Shown one piece after another: positions 1 to 10,267 of a stretch of 64,000 nt of DNA; positions within the stretch are counted from its first letter, which is position 1, and each line of letters begins with the position of its first letter. The notes under the pieces were generated by a model. It was not told the origin of the DNA. It saw nothing but the letters and a program-made list of their open reading frames with translations, and did no database searches. This stretch comes from Oryza sativa Japonica Group (lineage: Eukaryota; Streptophyta; Magnoliopsida; Poales; Poaceae): the NCBI RefSeq assembly GCF_034140825.1, contig NC_089041.1:26425501-26489500 (forward strand), written 5' to 3'. The position numbers and the translations under genes are program-made.

Positions 1-400
1 TGGAGTCATACCCGCTAGGGGTTCTTGGCAAACCGGTGATGAAATCCATTCCGATCTCTTCCCATTTCCACTCGGGAATCGGTAGGGGTTGCAGCAGACC
101 AGCTGGCCTCTGATGCTCTGCTTTGACTCTCTGGCAAATGTCACAAAGGGCCACATATTCCGCGACATCTCGCTTCATTCCAGCCCACCAGAAATATGCC
201 TTGATATCCTGGTACATCTTCGTACTTCCCGGATGGATGGAGTAGGCGGACTCATGAGCTTCCTTTAAAATGAGGTCCCTTAACTCCTTCTTGGCCGGTA
301 TATAGATGCGTGGACCGCACCAAACTGTGCCTTGATCGTCTATGGAGAAATCGGTGTACTTCTTCTCCTGTATTCTTTTTATTAACTCTTTTATCCCTTC
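1..400 (-). mobile_element. Integrase N-terminal region of the Ty3 element (partial)
   Basis: Read on the minus strand, bases 1-120 give a peptide with [18 protein letters not shown] followed by a GMDFITGLP motif. This is the link between the integrase zinc-binding region and the DDE core in plant Ty3/gypsy pol. The rest of integrase and the 3' LTR lie outside the window. Part of a fossil element. Confidence 0.8.
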
Positions 401-401
401 A

Positions 402-650
402 TCATCTTTCTGGCCATATTTGAGCTGCATTGCAATAGGTCTTGCGACTTAGTGCATTAGCGACCACATTAGCTTTACCGGGATGGTAATGAATTCCAAG
501 ATCGTAATCCTTGATTAGTTCCAACCATCTTCTCTGCCTCATATTTAACTCGGTCTGAGTGAAGATGTACTTAAGACTTTTATGATCGGTGTATACTTCA
601 CATCTGTTCCCGATTAAATAGTGCCGCCAGATCTTAAGAGCATGAACCAC
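402..650 (-). mobile_element. RNase H region of the Ty3 element
   Basis: The minus-strand peptide carries [10 protein letters not shown] and a [10 protein letters not shown] end, the standard close of the RNase H domain in Ty3/gypsy pol. It lies between reverse transcriptase (higher coordinates) and integrase (lower coordinates), as expected for this family. Part of a fossil element. Confidence 0.85.
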
Positions 651-1506
651 GGCTGCTAACTCAAGTCATGGGTAGGATAGTTGACTTCATGAGGCATAAG
701 CTGCCTAGATGCATAGGCCACAACCCTTCGCTCTTGCATTAGGACACATCCCAAGCCTTGTCTTGATGCATCACAGAAGATTTTGAAATCCTTTCGTATA
801 TCTGGCAAGGTGAGAACTGGGGCAATGGCAACCTTTTCTTCATTTCCTGAAAGCTGTCTTCACTGGCTGTTGACCATTCAAACTTCTTTTCCCTTTTTAA
901 CAACTCGGTCATAGGTCTGGCTAGCTTAGAGAACCCTTCGATGAATCTTCGATAATATCCAGCTAGGCCAAGGAAACTGCGGATCTCTGACACATTCTTG
1001 GGCGGATTCCAAGCAAGTACGGCTTCAACCTTGCTGGGGTCTACTTCGACACTATTGGAGGAGATCACGTGTCCAAGAAATGCTACTCGGTCCAACCAGA
1101 ATTCGCATTTCGAGAACTTAGCGAATAGTTGATGATCCCTGAGCTTTTCCATTATCAGTCTCAGGTGTTCAGCATGTTCTTCCTCATTCTTGGAGTATAT
1201 CAGGATGTCATCGATGAATACCACAACAAACTGGTCCAGGTATTCCATGAAGACCTTGTTCATCAGGTTCAAGAAGAATGCTGGAGCATTGGTGAGTCCG
1301 AAAGACATCACTGTGAACTCATACAGACCATAGCGCGTTGAGAAAGCGGTCTTCGGGATATCTTCAGATCCGATTTTCAACTGGTGGTAACCTGATCTTA
1401 GGTCAATTTTAGAGAAAACTTTTGCTCCTTCAAGTTGATCGAACAGATCGTCAATCCGTGGCAGCAGGTACTTGTTTTTTATAGTTACTTCATTCAGGGC
1501 TCTATA

Positions 1507-1514
1507 GTCAATTA
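1507..1514. repeat. hAT target-site duplication, left copy
   Basis: gtcaatta, repeated exactly at 2124-2131 on the other side of the element. Confidence 0.92.
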
Positions 1515-2123
1515 TAGGGATGAAAACGGAGCGGATAGTTTCCGTCCGCTCCGGACAAAAACGGATACGGATACCTTTCAGATCGGATAATTCTCGGATA
1601 GTTCGGATACGGATACGAATACGGATATTTTCTCCCGGATACGAATACGAATATGGTACCAGGGTTTCAGTCGGATACGGATAATAATTCGGATATCCGG
1701 TGAACAGTGCTATTCGGATATCCGCAGGACCCATGAGACATACCCCATTTCTTTCTAACTCTATAACCTTCAATATACCTTTATAGATTTTAATAGTAGT
1801 TTATCTCTTAACACTAGTCCATACTATTAATATTATTTAAATTTTAAAAAATATTTATAAATTATACCTCATTTTATATAAAATGAGCTAATTATATATG
1901 TTGATATTTGTTTCCATTAGAAGTTGAGTTGGTTTTCGTGTTCCGAGAAAAATTTGTTTCTGTATTCGTGTCCGATCATATTCGATTCTTATTCGTATTC
2001 GAGATAATCCGTATTTGTTTCCGTATTCGAGCTATCCGTATTCGTTTTCGTATCCGGTAAAAAATATGAAAACGAATATGGTATGAGCATTATCCGTCCG
2101 TATCCGCTCCGTTTTCATCCCTA
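1515..2123 (+). mobile_element. Non-autonomous hAT element (Ac/Ds-like ends) inside the Ty3 pol region
   Basis: Perfect 23-bp terminal inverted repeats begin TAGGGATGAAAACGGAGCGG, close to the CAGGGATGAAA end of maize Ac/Ds. The element is flanked by an 8-bp target duplication, gtcaatta, at 1507-1514 and 2124-2131, diagnostic of hAT transposons. Both subterminal regions are packed with short cggata/ggatacg motifs in direct and inverted form, like the clustered transposase-binding motifs of hAT ends. At 609 bp with an AT-rich centre and no transposase frame it is non-autonomous. Orientation is arbitrary. It postdates the retrotransposon it interrupts. Confidence 0.93.
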
Positions 2124-2131
2124 GTCAATTA
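2124..2131. repeat. hAT target-site duplication, right copy
   Basis: gtcaatta, matching 1507-1514. Confidence 0.92.
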
Positions 2132-2769
2132 CCATTCTCTCAGAGCCATCCTTTTTCTTAACCAGAAGCACTGGAGCTCCCCAAGGGGATGAGCTAGGTC
2201 GCACATAACCTTTACTCTCCAATTCTGCCTTTTGACTTCTGCTAATTCATTAGCTGCCATTCGGTAGGGTCTTTTTGCAATTGGTGCGGTGCCTGGTGCC
2301 AGTTCTATGGCGAACTCAATCTCTCGGTCTGGTGGCATACCCGTTAATTCTTCTGGAAATACGTCGGGATATTCACAGACTATGGGCACTGATTCCAAGG
2401 GAATGGCTTGCAAACTTGTTAGGATAGACCGACTTGCGGTAAGGGTGTTAGGGGTAAAGCGAACTTGCTTTCCTCCAGGTCCTTGCAAAGTGATGGACCT
2501 TTCGGCACAATCTATCTGTCCTTTGTGCTTAGCCAACCAATCCATCCCTAGGATGATGTTCAAGCTTTGCGAGTCTAGGACTATCGATTTGGCTAGGAAG
2601 TCAACTTCCTCAATTCTAAGGTTAACTTCCGGGCATATTTTAGTTGCCCTTATTTCCCTTCCAGGGGAATGTACTATCATTGGTACTCGCAAATTTTGGG
2701 TTTTCCAACCATTTCTTTTCACAAAAGCTTGCGATATGAAAGAATGGGAAGCTCCTGAATCAAACAGAA

Positions 2770-4218
2770 CTATTGCGGGTACGGAGTTGACGAGAACATA
2801 CCCATCACAACGTCTGGAGCATCCTGAGCGGTCTCAGCTTGAATGTGGTTCACCCGGCCTCGACCGAAGTTGTTGGAAGCACGAGAAACTTGTCCACTTG
2901 CCTGAGAGTTAGGACGAGACTGAGCTGCTGCTGGAGTAGGAGTTCTGGCAGTGCTGCCATTAGCATGCCCTGAGTTGGTGTTGGTAGGATTCTGAGGGCA
3001 CTGTATGGCATAGTGACCCATCTTGTCGCACCGGAAACACTGTACGGCTGACAGTCCTGCTGGTGACTTGAAAGAGGTAACACTGTTTGGCGCAGTATTG
3101 CCACTTGGGGTACGCTGCTGCGGCTGAGGTGCCGAACGGTTCATCTGAGGACGAGGGGCATAGCCTGGCTGGCGGTTAGCCTGAGTGACCGACTGGTGAT
3201 ACTGCATCGGCTGACCAAGGCGAGGGCGAGGTGCGCCTCGGGAAGAATTCCCCTGATGGTTAGACTTGCGTTTCTCATATTCTTTGGTAGCCTCTTTTCT
3301 GGCATCCTCAAGTAGAAGTGCCTTGTTGATCATGTGCTGAAAAGTGGGGAAGTCATGAGCAAGCAACTGGAGTCTCATTCCAACTGCAATTCCCTTTAAG
3401 AACTTCCTGATCTTCTTCTTATCGGTGTCCACTTCTTCAGGGGCATATCGAGCCAACTTGTTGAACTCACTTAAGTACTCATTGACACTGTTGTTGCCTT
3501 GGTTAAGCCTGTTAAATTCCTCTTTCTTCATATCAATGGTGCTTTCAGGCACATGAGCTGCACGGAAAGCCGTAGTAAACTCATCCCAAGCAATGTTAGT
3601 GGGGTCAGGATGAGCGTTGTAGTAGTTTTCCCACCAATCAGCGGCAGGTCCTCTTAGCTGGTGAGAGGCATAGAGCGTCTTCTCAACAGGAGTACACTGC
3701 ACTAAGTTAAGTTTTCTCTCAACATCCTTCAGCCAATCGTCAGCCTCAACGGGCTCGACGGTCTGAGAGAACTCTAGCAGACGAGACCTCAGAAAGTCTG
3801 TCAGCTTGGATCTATTGTTGCCCATGTGGGGGTGGCCATTTCCATGCGCATTATGCTGAAAGCCGGCTATGGCTGTGGCTAATCCTTGCAAGATTTGTGT
3901 CTGAACTGCCATCAAGTGCTGCATGTTGTTTTCAACATGGGGTGGGGAAGGAATGCGTTCTTCTCCAGAATTGTGACTAGCAGTGCGGTGAGAGCGGTGA
4001 GACTGTTCCACTTCTGCATTACGGGAAACTGTGCGATGCGAGCGGTTGCTACGGTGGGGTTGCTCAACTTCTGCATTGCGGGAAGCAGTACGGTGCAAAC
4101 GGTTGCTGTGGTGAGACTGCTCATTAGCTGATTCATGATTTGCTTCTGGCTCAACTCTTCCTTCCTCAAAACCGAAGCGGGCTGGTGCACGGGCAGCACG
4201 GCGGGGACGGCTAGCCAT
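2770..4218 (-). CDS. gag: Gag of the Ty3/gypsy element
   Basis: Open frame of 482 codons. The first ~90 residues are Arg/His/Ser-rich with a repeated HRTASRNAE/HRSNRSHRTVS motif (about residues 40-90). The middle (about 130-290) is the retrotransposon Gag domain, with a WLKDVERKLNL start and a KEEFNRLNQGNNSVNEYL core. A single CCHC zinc knuckle, CFRCDKMGHYAIQC, lies near residue 400, followed by a Ser/Thr/Asn-rich tail. The protein would form virus-like particles and bind element RNA. It belongs to a fossil element, so no host function is implied. Confidence 0.9.
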   Translation of the reverse strand: MASRPRRAARAPARFGFEEGRVEPEANHESANEQSHHSNRLHRTASRNAEVEQPHRSNRSHRTVSRNAEVEQSHRSHRTASHNSGEERIPSPPHVENNMQHLMAVQTQILQGLATAIAGFQHNAHGNGHPHMGNNRSKLTDFLRSRLLEFSQTVEPVEADDWLKDVERKLNLVQCTPVEKTLYASHQLRGPAADWWENYYNAHPDPTNIAWDEFTTAFRAAHVPESTIDMKKEEFNRLNQGNNSVNEYLSEFNKLARYAPEEVDTDKKKIRKFLKGIAVGMRLQLLAHDFPTFQHMINKALLLEDARKEATKEYEKRKSNHQGNSSRGAPRPRLGQPMQYHQSVTQANRQPGYAPRPQMNRSAPQPQQRTPSGNTAPNSVTSFKSPAGLSAVQCFRCDKMGHYAIQCPQNPTNTNSGHANGSTARTPTPAAAQSRPNSQASGQVSRASNNFGRGRVNHIQAETAQDAPDVVMGMFSSTPYPQ

Positions 4219-5602
4219 CTAAACTCCCAGAAGAGGGCGAGGTAAGAATCAGATAAGCACTTAAGGAAGACAAGAAGCAAAATAATAACTCAGATACCAC
4301 ACACTAGGCATAAACTGGATTTCTCAAATCATACAACGGGTGTGGACAAGTCACAGAGCTACGCCGAGCTTGACTATACGCACACCACCTAGGAGAACTA
4401 GACTACCAAACAACTCCCACATCAAACACACGCACGCACTACCTCACCACGACTCCAAAAGAGTTGGCGGCGGAACAAAAAGGCCTATCACACGGACGGC
4501 TGCTGAAGACTGCCTCCTCTACTCCTCGCCTGCCTGGCTGCCTCCTGTAGTCGGCTCCTCAGTCGAAGAAACATACATCGGCGCACGCGAAGGGACCGGC
4601 AGAACCTGTCGAGGGCCGGCAGCGGCACGGGCTGCTGGCGGTGGGGGAGCTGGGTAGTCGAAGCGGAACACAGTGGGAGAACCAACAACACGCTTCCGCG
4701 CAGTGCGGATAAAGCGTGGGCCACGGCGGGAGGAAGCGACTGGGGTGTGACCAGGAGTGTAGGAAAGGCTAACTGGGTGAGGGTAGGGAGAGTACACTGG
4801 AGAGTACGGCGCACGCGAGCTGGGGGAGCGCGGCCCACTAGGAGTGCGAGCGGAGCCGCGGGAGCTGTGGGAAGACAGGTGGCTGGCGTGGCAAAGGCGA
4901 CCGGAGTCCCAAGAGGTAGTGTCAACTGAGGTGACACCCTCCTCGCCCAGGCGGGCCTCGAGTGCAGCGTAGCGGCGTGCAAGGGAGCGGTAAGCCTCAA
5001 GGAGTAGGTCGTGCTAAGTGGCCTGAGCCTCTGAAAGCTCAACCATGCGAGTCAGCACAGGCTGAGACTCGCTATACAGGCAAGGGTACCTAGCGTCAGT
5101 GCAGCTAGAAGGAAGGCATGGGAGCTGCTGGAAGGTAGAGCCCCCGAGGCGGTGGCTGTAATCGTGGGCCAAGCGACGAAGTGCAGTCCAGGAGTCCTGG
5201 TACGCGATCTGGAGAGTGGGCCTGGCCACAGTGAAGTGGTGTGGGCGAAGGCCAGCCCCGTGTATACCTCCACGAGGGTAAAGGTACACCGAAAGCTCAC
5301 AACGAGGGGGAACACGATCCACAGAGTACCCTGTGTACTCGGGACACGAGAAGCCAAGGAAGCGGGCGAGTTCACGAAGCTGAGCGACGTGGTGACCCTC
5401 ACCAAAACCGTGGGAACTGAAGCTGGCATTCACTGCCATCTACAATTTTGAAAGAGGGAGAAAAGATCAGTAACCATTTTAGCAATAAACTACTGAAAAT
5501 AAAGAAAGCAAAAAGAAGCCTTAGCTTTTCGTAAGTAGTTTTTGAACTTAGTATCCTTAGGGTCGTCCTAAACGTCGGGTTTCGCCCTAGGGCCAAACCT
5601 GT
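4219..5602 (-). mobile_element. Leader of the Ty3 element with an extra open frame
   Basis: The stretch between the primer-binding site and gag is about 1.4 kb, long for a plain leader. Its upstream part holds a 141-codon minus-strand frame (5014-5439) starting MAVNASFSSHGFGEGHHVAQ. Further frames at 4488-5042 are Pro/Leu/Thr-rich. Some plant Ty3 lineages carry an extra gene before gag, and this may be one. I do not recognise a domain and assign no function. It is part of a fossil element. Confidence 0.55.
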
Positions 5603-5614
5603 GCTCTGATACCA
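5603..5614 (-). other. Primer-binding site, initiator tRNA-Met type
   Basis: On the minus strand the 12 bases TGGTATCAGAGC match the complement of the 3' end of plant initiator tRNA-Met. They follow the LTR end after a 5-bp spacer. This fixes element polarity and the inner LTR edge at 5620. Confidence 0.92.
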
Positions 5615-5619
5615 TCTCT

Positions 5620-6861
5620 TGTCACGCCCCGAACGGAACTAGCCCGTGACGCACCAAATTAACCTGTTAATCGATACCAGTCCCAGGAAACAGTGTTGGT
5701 ATCACAGGAAGATAGAATATCACAGCAACAGAGGTCTCTTTATTACAGAGTAGGAGTACAGTCATGTTGGGCTGCGGACAGATCCCGAGCTCACAACTGC
5801 ATTACAAAAGGGAAAGCGGAAGCCAAGACTTGGACCAATCATCACAGGCGCGACTTGGGAACTAGACCGAAACCCTAAAACTCATCGTAGCCGACTTGCT
5901 CCTGGAAGAACTCCTCGTCAGCGGGATCCACTTCATCTTCTTCAGCAACTGGGGGGGGATTATTTATATAGAGCAAGGGTGAGTACAGAAATGCCTTGTC
6001 ATGAAAGCCTCAAGGTCTCCAGACGTGGCCGTTCTGCACGGGCTGGGTGATCCGGGATAGTAATGTCGTGTGGGTAAAGTGTACCCCCTCTGCAGAGGTT
6101 ACTAAACTGTTCGAACAGCCGTGCCCGCGGTCATGGGCGGATGTGAGGTGATTCCTAGCGTAGTTTTTGTTTGACTACTGCTTTGTGAAATTGCTATTGT
6201 GGAATGGGATCGATGTCTGTAAAATCTGCGGCTGATGGGATCAGCCAGGCCCGGGTGGCCGTTTGAAAGTTGTTGGCCGGGTGCCAACCTTGAATCAATT
6301 CAAAGATTGATACATTGCACATACTCCGACCGGACAAGACGCACTACCTCATCCGTGTCGTTTGAGAAGCACTCACTTAGTTGTTTCAAAAAGGAATTTA
6401 AATAAAATCAATTGCAAAAACAACAGCCTTTCCTTTGAAGCCTGCATTAAACACTTAATTCCTATAGCTTGCTGAGTACTCCTGTACTCACCCTTGCTCT
6501 ATATAAATAATCCCCCCCCAGTTGCTGAAGAAGATGAAGTGGATCCCGCTGACGAGGAGTTCTTCCAGGAGCAAGTCGGCTACGATGAGTTTTAGGGTTT
6601 CGGTCTAGTTCCCAAGTCGCGCTTGTGATGATTGGTCCAAGTCTTGGCTTCCGCTTTCCCTTTTGTAATGCAGTTGTGAGCTCGAGATCTGTCCACAGCC
6701 CAACATGACTGTACTCCTACTCTGTAATAAAGAGACCTCTGTTGATGTGATATTCTGTCTTCCTGTGATACCAGCACTGTTTTCTGGGACTGGTATCGAT
6801 TAACAGGTTAATTTGGAGCGTCACGGGCTAGTTCCGTTCAGGGCTAGTTCGGGGCGTGACA
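5620..6861 (-). mobile_element. 5' LTR of the Ty3 element, with long inverted arms
   Basis: 1,242 bp bounded by TGTCACGCCCCG and its inverse, CGGGGCGTGACA. The outer ~370 bp on each side (5620 to about 5993, and about 6488 to 6861) are inverted copies of each other with few mismatches. They enclose a ~490-bp unique centre. Each arm contains an AATAAA-like signal and a TATATAAA-like stretch in its own orientation. The inner edge is set by the adjacent primer-binding site. An alternative reading is two LTRs of the same family in opposite orientation. Fossil element. Confidence 0.75.
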
Positions 6862-7201
6862 AGTGGTTGCCGGGCGAAAGCCCAGTCTTGGCTCCTTGAG
6901 CCCCGACGGACGGCGGCAACGGTTTTCCGTCGCTTCTCTTGTTGAAGACGTCGTTTTGGCATCCCCTAGGGGGCGATCTCGTCTGTGTTCCTTTGTTGGT
7001 CTAGCGGCGGTCGGTCACGCTTAGCGGCGGCCGATTCGGTGCTAGCCTTCTCCCGGGTTGTGTGTTGGCGCTGTCGGTGTGTGGGTGGTGGTATATTTTT
7101 CTTTTTCCTGGTTACGATCCTTTAGGGTTGTAATCTTGTAATTTTTTCCTGCTCTATCAATAGAACTTCGCACCGTCTCGTGCGAGTCATTCAAAAAAAA
7201 A
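6862..7201 (+). mobile_element. Truncated LINE 3' end
   Basis: GC-rich tail with ccgggcgaaagccc and gagccccgacgg motifs, then ttagggttgtaatcttgtaa, tcaatagaacttcgcac, and a terminal A-run at 7192-7200. This is the usual look of rice LINE 3' untranslated ends. No LINE coding sequence remains because the Ty3 LTR abuts it on the left, so the retrotransposon probably inserted into this copy. Confidence 0.7.
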
Positions 7202-7512
7202 TAAGTAGGAAAAAGAATTAATCGGAGATGATTGATATGACAGAGATTATGACAGATAATACTACGAAATGTTTATATTTGTGAAAAAAACAAACATCTT
7301 AAATACTTAATAATTATATTTGTGGACATAGAAATTACCATTTTCTATGAGCCGGCCAGCTGGCGCTTACACATTCAACAGTTCACTTGATCATACCAGC
7401 AGTCTCCTAAAATGAGACAAAAACCGACAGTGCCAAAATTGTGACAGCCGGCATTATTACTTAAGTACTGCTACTGATCATTACACTATGCAAATTTCCT
7501 ACTTAACCGCTA

Positions 7513-7662
7513 CTTCCTCCGTTTCACAGTATAAGTCATTCTAGTATTTTCCACATTCATATTGATGCTAATGAATCTAGATAGATATATATATCTAGAT
7601 TTATCAGTATAAATATAAATGTGAAAAATGCTAAAATGACTTACATTGTGAAACGGAGGGAA
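7513..7662. mobile_element. Stowaway-type MITE
   Basis: Ends cttcctccgtttcac and gtgaaacggagggaa, inverted repeats of the Stowaway CTCCCTCCGT class, with TA on both sides. The whole element folds on itself around tatatatatctaga. Confidence 0.85.
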
Positions 7663-8634
7663 TACTAGTTAACTTCACAATGTTGTCCTAATTAACTCTT
7701 CCTTATTAGCTGTCTTGAATTGGATCAGATCTGAGCGATGTGTGTGTGAATGTGATGCCAGCTAAACCGGTCGATGAATCGATCAAGGCCGGCCGTACTG
7801 ACGGCGAACGGATCAAACGGAACAGGCATGTGAAGCCGTCAGATCTTGCCCATGACGTACATGAACACACGTACGTATGGTGCACGAGGGCTCTTCTTTT
7901 AAAGCTATGGCTCTTCTCTGCTCGTTAATTAAGCAATCGAAGTAATCAACTTGGGTTAATTAATTTAAGTTACACAGCTTCGTAACCTGAAGAACACTTG
8001 TAATTATCCTTATCATCAGGCGACACCGTCCCGACATGTAGTACAAGCCGTGAGGAGGCATTTACTTGATTACGCCGACATTAGATCTGGATTAGTGTAC
8101 GTGCGTCTATTGAAAATTTGATGAACGGATCAGAGAAGTTTTTTTAAATTTAATTGTTGTTAGGAGTTAGGACTAATTAAATTGATTGATTAATTAATTA
8201 ATTAGTGGGTGCTAGGCGATGGACGTGCGTGCAATGCAGATGGTGGCAGCTAGGCAGCTGGGCTTGCTTGCTCGATCAGATCGTTGTCTCTAATTTCGAA
8301 TAGATGGATTCCCTTGCCACACCGTGGTGTGACAGCTAATGGCCATTCTGTTGTCTTCATGATTTGTTAATTGCAAGTTTGTGTGCTTATGTTCTTGCTT
8401 ACTTAACAGCTCAGATGTTGGTATATTAGCTCACGCTTAATTTCAGTTTTGTAACATGAGCACATTTTAGCAATCCTATATGTATACTTTAAATTTTGGT
8501 CCAGTTTTGCTTGTCTCCGGATTATTGATTTAGATTTATTAGCTAAGTTAGATCCAGCTTTCAGCTTATTTATCGGACTATTGAAATGGATTATTTGTTT
8601 TACATGCACTTAAAAAAATGATTTTTAAATTGCA

Positions 8635-8841
8635 GGGCTGATTTGGTTTCATGCCCTACCAAACCATTGGTAGTGTCAAATCTTGGGTATGTTTTAGCAC
8701 TACCAATGATTTGGTAGAGTTGAACTATATGAGTTGTATTAGCTATGGCAAATATTGGCATCAATTTAAACATATATAAAGTACTATTTAAATTGCCAAC
8801 TATTTGGTAGGGCAAGTTTTGGCATCAAATCAAAACAGCCC
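8635..8841. mobile_element. MITE with GGGCTG ends
   Basis: Begins gggctgatttggtttcatgc and ends gcatcaaatcaaaacagccc, an inverted repeat. Internal ctaccaaa/tttggtag motifs are also inverted. The target duplication is not clear, so the superfamily (Tourist/PIF or other) is unsettled. Confidence 0.7.
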
Positions 8842-9517
8842 GTATATTTGAAGTTATTTGTTAAGTTTGTTTCTGTCTAATTTATCTTTTCGATAATGCA
8901 CTACGGTAATTTGTTCAACAATCCAAATTAAACGGGCCTAAAAAATATGGTACTAGCAATGTTCCGCTGAAAAGTTAACTGCATCTATCCATCTACACAC
9001 TTTTGAATATGTAAATACTCCGACATTTCCAAAGTCAGAAACTCAGTATTACTAGATCACTTAACCACGGAAATCTGCGTGCTTAGTTAGCTAGTACTAC
9101 TAGTAGTAACTAGTTACTTGCAAGTCTATAATCACACATACACCCAACGCCCAGTTTCCTGGAAGCTTCCCCAATTTGCTGAAGCATAAATGCACTGCAT
9201 ATTGTCAAGCGTTTGTCAAGTTGTCAACTGATTCACGAATTGAGCCCGTACCCAACCCAACCAAATTTCCTCCCATTTTCTGCAGTCCACTCTCGTGTCC
9301 TCTCCCACCATTATTAATTAATACTACTAATCTTTATTCCTCTCCTTTTAAAGAAATATTTCCCATAATTAATTATCCACCTCTCTCTCTCTCGTTCCGC
9401 ATGCGAAGCAACGCAGGCAACTTCCCGCGCTAGCCTCAGCTTCCTGGCTGCTTGCTCCCGACCAAGCCAAAGCCGCCGTCACGACTGATAATTATTCCCA
9501 CCTCGCTAACATCTTCG

Positions 9518-9526
9518 TATATATAA
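9518..9526 (+). promoter_or_regulatory. TATA box of the EF-hand gene
   Basis: tatatataa lies 100 bp before the ATG at 9626, with a CT/CA-rich 5' leader between, typical of rice core promoters. Confidence 0.65.
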
Positions 9527-9625
9527 CCTCGTCGATCTCTCCACCTATCCCCACCACCACTCCACGCAAACCCAATCACATCGCCGCCATCGTCGAGCTT
9601 GTTCTAACCTTCTAAGCTATTAGCA

Positions 9626-10267
9626 ATGGCGTCTTCGTCGTCATCGTCGCCGTCGAGGCCGTTGCTCAGGCGGGTGCTCTCGTTCAGGGAGCCGCTGCTG
9701 CTGATCCCTTACATCGTCGGATTCCTCGCCGCCGCCTCGTCGGGATTCTTCTACAGCTACTCCTCCTTCCTCCACTCGTTCGCCCGGTCGCTCGTCCCGG
9801 CGGCCGCGGCCGGCGCCGTGGTCAAGTGCGCGTACTTGTCGGCGGCGGCGGATTCCGACGAGCCATGCTCCTCCTGCGGCGGCGAGGATGAAGACGTCGT
9901 TGCCGCCGTCGAGGAGGAGGAGGCTCACCTGAGCAAGGTGGAGGTGGAGGAGATCATGGAGCGGATAGGGCTGGGCGTGGGCGGCCATGGCGAGGGGCTG
10001 AAGGCGAGGATGGGGCGCGACGAGGTGTCGAGGCTGTTCGACGCCGACGAGCCCAGCTTCGCCGAGGTGCGCCGCGCCTTCGCCGTGTTCGACGGCAACG
10101 CCGACGGGTTCATCGACGCCGACGACCTGCGGGCCGCGCTCGCCAGGCTGGGGTTCCGGGAGGACGCCGCCGCGTGCCGCGCCATGATCGCGGCGAGCTG
10201 CGGCAGCGTCGACGCCAGGATGAACTTGTTCCAGTTCGTCAAGTTCCTCGAGACCGGCCTCTGCTAA
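9626..10267 (+). CDS. Calmodulin-like EF-hand protein with N-terminal membrane segment
   Basis: Single-exon gene, 213 aa. Residues 22-48 (EPLLLIPYIVGF...) form a hydrophobic stretch that could be a membrane anchor or signal anchor. Residues 75-105 are acidic. One canonical EF-hand loop is visible at 156-167 (DGNADGFIDADD: D1, N3, D5, D9). Position 12 is Asp instead of the usual Glu, which tends to weaken or alter calcium selectivity. The partner hand near residues 190-207 (SCGSVDARMNLFQF) has lost the standard ligands. The layout resembles plant CML45/46-type proteins, known as probable calcium sensors. A TATA box at 9518 and a pyrimidine-rich leader support the start. Calcium sensing at a membrane is inference from the family. 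Confidence 0.88.
   Translation: MASSSSSSPSRPLLRRVLSFREPLLLIPYIVGFLAAASSGFFYSYSSFLHSFARSLVPAAAAGAVVKCAYLSAAADSDEPCSSCGGEDEDVVAAVEEEEAHLSKVEVEEIMERIGLGVGGHGEGLKARMGRDEVSRLFDADEPSFAEVRRAFAVFDGNADGFIDADDLRAALARLGFREDAAACRAMIAASCGSVDARMNLFQFVKFLETGLC

Larger units (their letters stand above)
739..2722 (-). mobile_element. Protease and reverse transcriptase region of the Ty3 element, split by a hAT insert
   Basis: The 2129-2722 part has the protease stretch ending in LGMDWLAKH and runs into the start of reverse transcriptase. The part below 1507 holds the RT core, including [10 protein letters not shown], the catalytic FIDDILIYS box and LGHVISS. A 609-bp hAT element (1515-2123) lies between them. 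This is a fossil coding region and is not expected to make a working polyprotein. Confidence 0.88.
1..6861 (-). mobile_element. Ty3/gypsy LTR retrotransposon, 5' part, broken fossil
   Basis: Minus-strand Ty3/gypsy (Metaviridae) copy running off the left edge of the window. In element order it shows the 5' LTR (5620-6861), an iMet-type primer-binding site (5603-5614), a leader with an extra open frame (about 4490-5440), gag (2770-4218), protease (about 2129-2722), reverse transcriptase (about 880-1510 and its continuation beyond the hAT insert), RNase H (about 402-650) and the start of integrase (1-400). The pol order RT-RNase H-integrase and the RT wording fit the chromovirus side of Ty3/gypsy, probably Del/Tekay-like, but I cannot confirm the lineage. 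It is broken: one DNA transposon sits in pol and there are several other interruptions. Age cannot be taken from LTR divergence because the 3' LTR is outside the window. Confidence 0.93.
7202..9625. other. Intergenic and promoter region upstream of the EF-hand gene
   Basis: AT-rich DNA with two MITEs (7513-7662 and 8635-8841), listed separately. The remainder shows no gene I can support. The 62-codon frame at 7740-7928 has no recognisable features. Confidence 0.6.

Noticed and set aside
5693-6777. Two 61-codon frames that look like a duplicated gene in opposite directions
   Set aside because: They are the two inverted arms of the same LTR, not host genes.
7740-7928. 62-codon + frame in the EF-hand upstream region
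   Set aside because: No motif, no splice or promoter support.
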